Source of the DNA: Montifringilla adamsi
Lineage: Eukaryota > Chordata > Aves > Passeriformes > Passeridae
Length of the DNA stretch: 64,000 nucleotides
NCBI GenBank assembly: GCA_017590115.1
Contig: JAGGNK010008781.1
Span: forward strand, 3,205,676 to 3,269,675
Direction: 5' to 3'
Made by a program: the position numbers and the translations under genes. The notes under the pieces were generated by a model. It ran no database searches and was not told the origin of the DNA. It worked only from the letters and a program-made list of their open reading frames with translations. Of the stretch, positions 36,301 through 48,300 are shown piece after piece; within the stretch, counting starts at the first letter, position 1; each line of letters opens with the position of its first letter.

Positions 36301-39300
36301 TTCTCCTTTTGCAAAGTCAGTTTCTCCCAGAAAACGCACAACTCCAGCTTTTGTTCCTCCAACCTAAAGCAGTAAGAAACACGCCTGCATTTAATGCTTT
36401 TCCAAATAAAACACCAAATTCAGTGAAGAAGATTTTGGCATAACCATGTTCACACAGCACAGGAATGACATAACCAGTTCTTATTTCAAACTATGTATAT
36501 TTTTTTGTCTATGAGTTTGTATTAATGCTGACAAATACTGATCTTCACAACTAAAAATATATTTAACAAGACACAGAATAACCAATGTTCTGAATGCAAT
36601 AGGTTTGTGCTAGAGTTTCACATAAATTTCTACCAGCAGATTAGGATTTCTAAGGTCTGTTTGCTTCTTATTCTAATTCTGTGAGGAAAAATAAAAGAAA
36701 TGAAATAAGAAAAAATTCCTTTCATGTCTTCTCTAAAGAATAATTCAGATAAACTACAACTACAGCCCTCTTGTATTTAAAGTAACTGATATATAAAGCA
36801 TGATACAGAGCACTTGACAACCCAGTAGATATAACCAGCTATTTGAATCCTTGGGGAGAGAAGAATCATTTTATCTTTTCTTCACTTTCAAGAATAAAAA
36901 AAATCCAACCCAAACATTCCTAAAGAAAAGCCTAGAAAGCAGTGGCTTTCAAACTTATCATATGAAATATTTACAGCCATTCCAATTACTGGCAATGTCT
37001 GTGAGCTACAGCTTTTCCTAATACCCAGGGGATGGAAGAATTAAATTAAGTGAAAAAGGAAAAGGTGTTGTGTGGCTGACACTTGCCAGGAAGAGCCAGG
37101 ATTCCTGCAGTTCAGGAAGACAATATGTTGTGTCCTAAATTTGTGCAAATCTGGTCAGTCTGCATCCAGCATTGTGAGAACAGGGCCATGGTGATGGAAA
37201 CCTCTTCAAGAGATTCACAGAATTCCACATGGAAAATGCACCAATGGTTTGAAAATGTCCACCTGTGTTTTCCAGCACACCTTGTACAACCAGGAATATT
37301 GTGAGGACTTGGCAGAGAGCTTGAATGAAACCTCCTGTTAAAGACTGTGATTCTCCTTTTTATAAATTAAAAAGCAAGTTAGTATTTAATATAATTTTTA
37401 CAGCAGACATTTTATTTCTTGGGGGAACTTCCCAAGATTACTAGAGAACAACGAGCTCCTTGTGCTGTAAATTAAAGTGCACAATCACAGCACACGAGAA
37501 AATTCACATTATTCCAGTTAGGAAGAGCTCACTCACGAGGTCACCTGTGAGGAACTGAGGACTTTATATGTCCACAAAGTCCCAAGTCAGTGCCCAGGAG
37601 CTGCCACACACATTTGTGCTCCAGTGGCAAGATGAGGAAAAATAATCCTAATCCACACAAACCTCAGAAAAACACGGAGAATAATGAACTTTTTTTGATA
37701 TTATTCAAGTGAGAAAAGGTGCCACTTAAGGTGGTAGCCCCTCCTCTGCCATTAGAGGTAATTCTGGAACAACCGCAGGTCACCTTCAGATCCTGCTTTA
37801 AGTGGTACTGTAGCAAATTATTACTCTCCATGGAACAAAAACACACAAAGTTTACAGTTATCATGACAGCCTAATATAGTAACTCATAGAACCTTTGGTA
37901 TTTGGTGCCCTTGGCAGAGAACACACAAACAAGCACTAGGACTGGCTTAGAAATAAAGAATTGTAACCACCCAAAGAGTTACAGAGAATCCAGATCTCTG
38001 GCACTGTGATGAGGAGGGAATATATAACCCTGAAAAAGTAATCCCTGGGAAGGACTACCCCTTAAACTGAGGGTCACGGGATTCACCCTCAGACATCAGC
38101 TACTTTTTCTAGGGGGTAAAGATCTTAAGTACAAACATAAAAACAAATTTTAACTGCACTAGCAACCCATACTGAGTTCTAAGTTCTCCTTATTCCTTTT
38201 CTAGCAAGTTTGGGTAGGGGTTTTTGTGTCTTTAGGTGAAAAGACTGGTTAGTTCTGGTTAGAAGCTATTTCCCCACTCAATTTTGTTCTGTGTTCTACC
38301 TGAAAAAACAAGAGTTAAATCAAAAGAGGCTCTACAAACCCATTTAAGAAATTAGACAGGAAAACTAGAACAATGGTCTAGATAAGGAGGATCCCTGCAA
38401 AGACAATAGTCAGGTTTGGGGTTGCACAGAGAGATTCCTCAAGCTCCTTTCCCACAACCCTTGAGCCAGGCAATGGAATTTTTTTCCTGTTTCATAGTGT
38501 GTGTTTGTGTCTGCGGTGATTTTTTTAAACAAATCCAAATTATTTACCTAAACACAGCCACCCACCACCTCTCCATAGGAAGGTGAGTGGGGTCAGTGAG
38601 GTGAGAGGTGTCTGAAGCACCGTGGTGGAACAGGATAAATCCATGCAGGGATTCCCAGGGACAGGAAAAACTGCTGCAATCTGTTCCCTCCAACTCACAC
38701 TGCAGATCAACCTCTAGAGAAGCAATGCTGGCTCCAGGATAGCACAGATTAAACTCTGTGCAGAATATTCATCCTTTTCTGTTTCACACCTTGGCCCTGC
38801 TCATCTTCCACGTTTATGTAAAAAATGGGAAGAGTTTGTTATAAAGAGACCACACTCAAACCACAAACTGGGAGACACAACCTGGAGGAATCTGGCAGTG
38901 CCCAGAGCCCTCTGGAGCTGCTCCAGCCCCTGCAGTGACCCAGGGCCTGGTGGGAGCCAGCAAATGCAGGAATTCAGGTCCCAGAGCAGATGGGGCTGCT
39001 CAACACCAGATTCCCAGGAGGAGCAGCAAAGTGACTCTTCTGGTAACCATGGTACTGGGTTATTTTGAACAGGACTCAAGGGAGAATGCCAAAGAATTTC
39101 TGCTTTTTTCCAAACCCAGTCCAGCTTCTTTGAATAACCAGCTACTACATTTCTCTCTCTGCACATTCTGTGTGTCCTTACAAGAGCAGGAATTGGAGCA
39201 CCCTGTGGCTGTAACATGCTCAGAGAATCAGTGAAGGTCTATATGGGCAGTTTTGCTCAGTTTTAAGCAAAAGCTTTCTAAATTTCAGCTTTAAAGACAC

Positions 39301-42300
39301 GTCAGCCCTTCTTTATAAAGCCTGAGACTACTGAAGGCTCCCAATCATTCACAGACATCTCTCCCAAAAAGTGTACTTATCTCCAGCTGCAATTAGTACC
39401 TGCAAGTGACAACACCTGCCTTGAGAAGAAAATAATAATAATTTATTCAATTGGTAGTACAATGTGAGGTGCTACTGTACAAGACAGTGTGGTAAAGGCT
39501 TTTCATGATGGAAGTTGCTGTACATATACAGACTTAATAGTGCCATAAATGGGAAAAGAGATCCTGACATTATTAAACTCAACAGTTCCAATCAACATGA
39601 AAAAAGAATTGTAGTTACAGAGTATAGCGTCTGTTATAGAAAAATTATCTTTAAAAATTGTGAGAATTACAGCAAACAAAGGTAAAAAACCCAACCCCAA
39701 ACCAGCTGCATTTGCCAGCAGATCTACTTCCCAGTACTGCATGAAGGACTAAAATAAAAACCATCCATTTCTAGAAGAAATAGAGGAAAAATATTAAAAG
39801 GTTTCTGAAAGTTCTGTGAAAAAACAGAGCACAACTACCACAAAGACAGTTTTCCATGACCTTCTTTCATGCTAAGGCAGGTCACTAAATAATGGATTGA
39901 GGAAAGAACTGCCAGACGTTTTCTCAGTCAGTTCCCACACTCAATAGAGTCAAGCTGTAAAATACAAAGCTGTAATACTCCAGAGAATCTAGGTTAGACT
40001 GCAGGTCATGGTGAGGTGAGGAATTTTGCTTGGAACTCACTAGAGTTATGTCAAACACATGCAAAAAGTGATTAAATTCCATTTATCCAATTATACCTGA
40101 GCTTACATTAATTTGCTGCCAGGTAAAGTGAAACGGCAGAACGGGTTTGGAAACCTGAAGTGGTTAAAAAGCTCCTGGTGAAAGGACAGGGGGATGAACA
40201 CGTCAGACCTGGTGAGAACCTTTGTGGAGCCACATTTCCAAAGATAAGGAGAAGCAGGAAACAAATAAACCACTGTAATCCAGGAGGAAAAAACAGAGAT
40301 TTCAGCTGTGCTGGTGGAAAAGAGGACAGGCAGGGTCTGAACATTGTCAGTGTAACAATATCACTTATTCAAACCTGCCCAGAGAAGGTAAGAGGTGAAT
40401 AACAACTGCTCTGTCTCCCCTTCTGCCCGAGTATGAACTTGTGGTGACTCCTGAAAGCACCATTTGGGTTATTTCTCCATTTTCAGGACAATTCAGCAAC
40501 ACAGTGTGCAGCACTTGGAAAAGCAAAACCCACCCAGCCACAGAGAGCCTTTGAAACACCTGGGATCCACTAATCAAGCTCTAATCAGAATCACCTTCCT
40601 CTTGTTTCTCCAGATTTAGCAGAACTGTTTCCAGCTGGCAACAGAAATTCTGTTTAATTGATTTGTTCACCCCTTCAAGGCCAGAGAGGACAAAGTGATC
40701 ATCTCCTCTGGTTCTCATGGAACAGGTCTTTACATTTCATCCAGTTCCACCTGTAATTAACCCTGGAACTGCACTGAGCTAATTTCTGTGGGGATGTTTT
40801 TGCAGCAGAGCTGATATCCATCAGGAAACACCCAAACCTGGACTGGATTTGGCCCCAAATCCTAAATAGAACAGGCAAATCAGCACCACCAAGCACTGTA
40901 TGATATCATTAGCATTTAGAGAAGGTTTGAACCCTTCAAAAACTGGTGGGGCAGACCCAAAGAGCTTGGTGAAGGGCTGGGAGAAAATTTCCCCTGGTAT
41001 AATTTCCTCACAGTAAATCCGTTATTAAAGTAACCCCATAAACATACATTTAGTGTGTGGTAGCTCTGAATCCATGTGCCTGCCTTCCAGAGGAAGTTAA
41101 AGATCCATGAATTCCTCACCTTATTCACCCATGAAGCAAACTGGATATCAGCCACAGCAGCCTTGGTTACAGGACCCATGTTTAGATAAGGGCCTGCACA
41201 TTGGAGGAATACAGCCACGACCATGTGCCACCCAAACCAGGGTAAGCTGGACCACATGGTGACACCTGAAGAGGTTTTTATGTCCAGCACACAAAAATTA
41301 GGTTAAGAAGTGTAATTCCTTTTTTCACCCTTTTTCTCTAGATGCCCTTGAGCCTCACATTGGGCGCCAAAATTCTGCCTTGTACCAGATTTCTGCCAGA
41401 GTCTGGAATGGACACGGAAAAAAAACCAAAACCCAAAAAATCCCCCAACAACAACAACAACAAAAAAAAAGACACAAAAAACCCCCAAAAAACCCACCCA
41501 AACTCGGCAAAAGGGAAAACCCGAACCGGATTTTCGCCAGTCTGGAATGGACTCAGCAAAACCGAAAACCCAGACTGGATTTTGGCCAGAGGCTGCCACT
41601 GACAGGCTGTTTTCATACTTAATCACTCCATTGTTCAACCATATTTAAATTTCAAATAAACCCAATCTGACTGTGGCCTCTGGCCACTGGCTCTCATTAT
41701 ATTTTGTTTTGGAAGGCTGCAGAGCTCTGCAGCATCTACCATGCAGCTACACACAGGTTTTTACACACCTCCATTTTTCCCTTTGAACATTAGCACCATA
41801 AGTTCTTAAAATCTTTTATTGCAAGATACTTTCTTTTGCTTGAGTCATATTCCAGCTGTTCTGAATTTCTGCTGAATTCCAGTGGGTTTTTCAAATAACT
41901 AAGGATATAAATATACTGAGTTCTTAGATCTATTAATGAAGTCAAGAGGTAATTTTGAAGCTAGACTGTTAGATAGTATTTAGGATTTTAAATAATAATA
42001 ATCCCACCACATAACTCCATAATGGCATTTTCTCCATTAAATCTATAGTTTCAGAGAAGGAAGCAAAAGTGTTTGACAAAACTGCCATATTTTAGTTTGT
42101 CAACATTTGCTTGCTCCACCAGTTTTTGCCCTTTTTGCTGAGATTAGACAGATATTAGGTATTTGCTTTAGACTATCTTATTTCCTTTTAAAAACACCTA
42201 CACAACATCCAACACTGGATCAAGGCAGAACTGGAACAGTGCTAGAACATCTCCCAGACTTTAAACTGGCCTCCATCATTCAGATGTTCCAACCCAGAAA

Positions 42301-45300
42301 TTCTGGGAGTAGCAGGATTAACGAGGCCAGTTTTTCTGCGGCATTGGATGTTATGGGTGAGTGACTTCACTACCTAAAAATGCAAGAGTGACTTCTGCTG
42401 TTTCCACTGATTGGAAGAGGATTCAGACAAGCCTTGATCATGTGGATTCTGTGACGTGCAAAGTTCTGTGAAGGCAAATTGCAGGTTTTCCAGAACTGGT
42501 GGGCAGAGCCTCCACCTTCTATTGGGCTGTTTCCATGGGACTTGGAAGGATTTGCTTTGAAACCTCTCCATTTCTACCCAATTTGGTTGCAGTCAACTTG
42601 CAAGTTCAAAAGCATGGCCAAAGTGGGCAAAAAACCTCATGTGCAATAAGATACACACTGTGCTACCACACAGTCCTTCACTTCCAGAGAAAACAGTTCA
42701 GTAACTAAAACTGACGTGCTAGTGAGGTTCAATTCATTTATCCAACTCAAAAGGAAACAAAAAAAAAAACCCCTAACAGCAATTCCATACTACAAAAGCC
42801 ACATGTGAATTCATCACCACCACAAAAAAAAAGAGCAAAAACTAAAATAAGTAAATAAACTGTTCCTTCTCCCATCCTGTGTTGAAATGACTGAGGACAA
42901 CGTGTTCCTGGATGTTCCCCCTTGGGAAGGCAGGGAGAGGGGAAGGCAGCCAGGGAATCCACACACAAAAAAGGAATTAGCTACTACCAAGGCATGTGGG
43001 GAGTCACCAGTCCCTGCCATTACAGCCCAGGAACTCCCATGCAATTTGAATTTAAATAAGGAGTTACCAAAACAGAGTGACTCAGATATGACTAGTGCCT
43101 TGTAAATAAATTTCACACCTTAGTTGTGAGCAGATAGGTAATGCCATGTTCTGAAAAATGCTTATAACTAACATTAAAAGAAAGCAGAGGTTTGCAGAGG
43201 GAAAATCACCTGGATGATGAATTGCAATAAAAGCCTTTGGATACCCCTTACCCCTCAGGTATTTTCTCATACATGGATTTCATGCTGTAGCAGCCACTTA
43301 GCCAACTAATCTACATCATACATTTCAGGATCCACAGTCCTGTGCCTAAGTAGACATACATAAATATAAGAATTACTTTAATCCTTGACTTAACATGACA
43401 AAGCCATCAAAATACCTCACAGTCACCTCAGCTCAAGGATAAAGCAAAAGTGTGACTGAGCAGTTAAAATTGTCACATTTGATGGAGGAGGCTCGAGAAG
43501 AGCCCCAGGAGAGCACAAACCACTCACACGTTGCCAACTTCCAAATTTTTCTTCCTTTTCCATCCTTGTATGCATTGTGCCAGATATTTTTGCACTGTTT
43601 TAACTGTAACACCGCCAATGAATATTTGTTCTCATAACAGTTAAATATTGTCATAGATTTTTAAACAGACTAAGCTCAGAAGTGCCTTTTCCATTCAGAA
43701 AGTTGTAAAATCCAGAAAAAGAAAACTTGAAAAACACCACAATGACAATGCTGAAGGGAGAAACTCCTCTCTACATGTGAAGTTTCTTTTTCCCTTGGCT
43801 GCTTTTCAGAGCCCTGGAATGTAATCAGTTGACAGCCCTACGTCATGTTTACTTGCAGATAGGTTACATGGGTGGAAACAAATCTGACAATAATCTCCTA
43901 TCAGCCCCTGCCTGCTCCAGCACCAAAGACCTTGGGAAGAAACAACAAAGCACGGAGTAAAACTTACAGCCAGCTCTGTAAAACAGGGAATAAAGAGAAA
44001 TGAGATGTCACTCATGCACAGGAAGAACTCTGCAAAAAGGCCACATCAGCACATGCCTGTAAATTGAGTTTGCATCTTTTTGTGACCATATGGACAGAGG
44101 CCGAGTTCCAGCTTTACAGCTCAGCCCCAGAAGCAGCAGATTTGGCAGACTGTGATGAAGCTGTAACTGGTTAAATGAATGAAAGCACTTTAATCCCTTG
44201 AGAAGCCTAAGGCCCCTTAGGTTGATAAGATTTTTATTTATTTATTTAAAATACAGCATCTGGTCCCTTCAGGGAAAAGCTGACAACGCTGTCAAAGCTG
44301 CTTCAACTTTTGGTACTGGCAACAGTTGTCACATGAAGCAGATTCCTCTCTTCTGTTAACAAGCTTTGTTTTGGTTGGGTAATTCAGGGGGGTTTGTTTG
44401 TTTGTTTTTAAAATCAACTTTGCATTGGGCTCTTAAGAAATCCTAACTGTGCAACACCAGGGCAAACAGGTTCTCTGGCCACAGCTCACACAGGAAACCT
44501 AAACTGGCTGAGCCTGAAAGTAATTTGTTTTCTGAATTGGTTTTCTGTTGTTCTTTCCCCTCTGGTTTAGCACCGAGCACGGCACTTCCACTGGCACTTA
44601 GTGCACAGGAATTCTTATTCAGAGCAGGTTCAAATGCTGAAGCTGGAGCCTGATTTTCAGCAGAAAAATCAACTGCAGTTCTGGCACTGTGTCATTAACC
44701 CCAGAAAGGCTGGATGAGGACAGTGAAGGAAGTGCAGATTTCCACATCAATTTTCCTGTGTTACAGAATCCCCAAACACAAGATCAGGCTGGCCAGAGTT
44801 AACATTCTAACTGTTAAATCACATCCAGATTCCAGAACATACATCATATGTTAAGAATGGCAATGATGCCTAATACAGAGCTGTTTGAATTACTCTTTGC
44901 ATTAATAACTCTTCTTGGGTTTAGCCCTATTTTTATTCAGTAAAAGAACATCAGTGCACCGAATGAAAAGCTGAATAGTGAATTACATATAATAAACCAC
45001 AATTCTTTGATATATCCAACTTATCTATCTATATTTTCAACATTTCCAAATACTATCACAAGGTATTGCTGGTTTCCTGTTAGCGAAAGGAAAATTGAGC
45101 ACAATCTTGCTCAGATACACTGGGATTTGAGGGAGACAGATTTATCATCAGAGATTCCCAAGACAGCAGAGCACAGGGTGCTGTTTCAATTAATCAACTT
45201 TGAGAAGTGAACTACAGAAATCGAAAGATCCTTTTCCACTAGAACATCCATTTAGGGCTATAATACTTCACTGAATGCTTGTGTATTCACTTAGTTTGAT

Positions 45301-48300
45301 TTGCTTTTGATTTGCTTTGACTCCTCTGGAATCTCAAGCAAGAGAACTTCTAAGACAAGAGGACAATGGGAATTTCTCCTCAATTATTATATTTCCCTTA
45401 CGGGCATTGATGTCTACCATGAGTTATTTTTCTGATGTTTACAACTCAATTTAATGGCCTGGAAATGTCTTCTTCAAATTGAGGGGAAAAACCAGGAAAG
45501 GTTGTAGCTGATTGTTGTAAGTATTTTTCTGCAGGCACCCACAGCTGACATATCCAATACCTTGAAGCACTGTCTGTTTTGATGTCAATGTCTTTTTTAA
45601 TATCCAAGGTCTTTTGGGAAAAGAGGTTTTTCTGCTCCCTGAAAAAGTGAGGCTGCTTGTTTTGCCTCTTTTTATCTCTGTATCTACAGCACTGTTCAGC
45701 ACAACCTCACATGAGATGCTCTGAGAAAGCCTGGTTTTGGGAATACACAGGAGATCACCTCACAGCCCTACTTGGTTTTTGCAGTGGAATTTATTTTCTC
45801 TCTCTCTCCTTTTATTTCGGTTTTTTTTGTTTTTTGTTTTTGTTTTGTTTTGTTTTGTTTTCCTCTGGAAATTTTCTCTATTTTTCTGGAATATCTTTTC
45901 TTTAACTCTGAATAAGTGTCCCAAATCTGTATGTAACCTCTATTCTTCCTAATGTTATCTGAATTAAGGAAAGATCTGTAGGGTACCTGTCTTCATAATC
46001 AAATAATATATTCTCTGGAAGCTTCCTTTATTACTAACCCTTTACATTTTGAAGATATTAGCTCTCCTGTAGAAGTTTGGGAGGACTCTCATATGGGACA
46101 TTAGCATTTGGTAATTCTAACTTAAAATGTACAAAAGACTGGAGAAACCACCAGAGATCAAAGGAATAAGAAAAAAAGCCTAAGGCATCTTTTCCTTTCA
46201 CACAAAACAACAGAGGCCATGCACTGGAGCTTTTTTAATCACCTCCTCAAGATTTCTTTGCTCCTAACAGCCTTTCATGAAACCATTTCATTCCAGCACC
46301 ACTGCTGGGACAGTGCAGAAGCAAACCTGAGGAATGACAGCTTCTTTTCCTGGAGAGGAGCAGTATTAACACCTCTGCAGGAACAGGAGAATGCTCCAAC
46401 AAAGCTGAGCTGCTGGGAAAGCCTGAAATTGAACCCAACATTTCAGGTTCAAACTTGTGCCCAATTTGCATCTGTGTAACACAAAAAGTTGAGATGTGAA
46501 TTAGTAAACACTGTCTGAGCGGCCTCTTGTTCTTTGCTAATCCAGGCTCGACAGACAAAAAGAGCTGTAAGATTTTGCCTTTTTTTAAAAAAATAATCCA
46601 AAACCAGCCAGTTACCACCAATAAAAAGAAACAAAGTAATTTAACTGATCCACTCAAGGTAACTCCTATTTAAGACATTTTAGAATCCAAGTTAGAGGGG
46701 AAAAAAAAAGAACAGATTGAAATGCTTCATTCCACACCCTGAGATCACACACTAAGATCAATAAAGTTGAGGCCATCTGATGTCCATTCTGGAATGTAAC
46801 CTTGGCTGACGAGCTGTGCCTTACCCATCTATGAATCTGCCCTTCAGGATGTCATTTTCCAATTAGCTGTTTTAATAGGGCTCCCAAATGAGCTTTTGTC
46901 TATCATGAATTCATTGTTTTGAACTGCAGTTCTGTGCTGCTGGAGGCTCTCTGCTCTCAAACCGTAATTCCCCACAGTTGTTTCTCCTCATGTCCATAAT
47001 CACAAAAAAACTTTCACAACATTCTCACAGCAGTTGGTCCAAGCTGCAAGAACTGATGGATGTTGCAGCACTGAGCCCCTCCAGCCCTGCAATGGTGTGG
47101 TCAGACTGGAACACCACATGGCTGTGACACCCCATTGTCACTTAGAGGTGAAATTCTGTGCCGAGGTGGGACTGGCAACTTCCACCCAGCCCTTCATCCT
47201 CTTTGGTAAGTATTACTGAGAAGGGACTGCTGTGAGTGTAAATAAAATCCAAGAGATGTGAAGCAGGCCAGGTGAATTTGTCCCTCTGATGGAGCAGAAA
47301 TGACTGAGCAAGTGACACAAGTGACAGACAGGTCTTTCCCAACAACTGGTGTTGGTTGGAATCCCTGAGGACAGCTCCCAGAATTACTCAGTGACACCTC
47401 AACTCTACAGTTCAGTGTTGAACAGGAGTTCAGTGCCAGGGAAAAATATATTAACAGATGAATCAATTAATCAGCCAAGCTCAGGATCATTTGAACTAAC
47501 CTGGCCACTTAAGATATTTATATCTGAATTATTATTAGACATGACAGCAGAGTCTGGGATCTACTACAAATAATTAGCATTAGATCCTAAAGGATTAAAA
47601 AAGAGTAAACAAGGATCCTGCCTCTTTAACATTCACATTCCTGAGTGTCTTATACTGGTATAGAAATTATAGTTATGCATCACCAACATACTGTGCCAGG
47701 AATTACCCCAAAACCTCAAACTACAATTTCATGACTCACTAGGAAGACTTCAGGCAAACAGAGGTAGAGAGGATGAAAGATTAAGTTTAACTTGTCCTAC
47801 TTAACAATTTGGGACCTTATTATTATCAAACTGTGGCACTTGGGACATGCTGCTTCTGCAATTTGCACTAATTAGACACAGGGAAGGCAGAGCAATGCCT
47901 TCACAGCACCAGAGGATTCTCCCAGAAGGGACATCCCACAAAGGCTCACAAAAGTCCTTGAGGAAAAGGCAAACAAGTGGTTAAAGCCCTGATGTTGTTT
48001 GGAGGACAACAGGGCTCAGTCTCTGACAGAAATAGCCAGGGATAAACCACAAATCTTTGTTTCCATTGGCACTCCAAGAAAACACATCTCAGCCCAAATC
48101 CAGCTGTCAGCCAACCCCTGCCCTCACTTCACCTTTGTCTCCTTCTTCAACTTGGCCCTGTGTGTTTTAAGCTATTCTTAAACAGAAAGGGGAGGCAAAT
48201 TCTTCCTTTAAAAATACAACAAACTTCATTAAAATATCAATCCACCTTCACTGCAGAATTATTTTCTGGTGGGGCAGTGCAGGACAAACAGTAAAATCCA

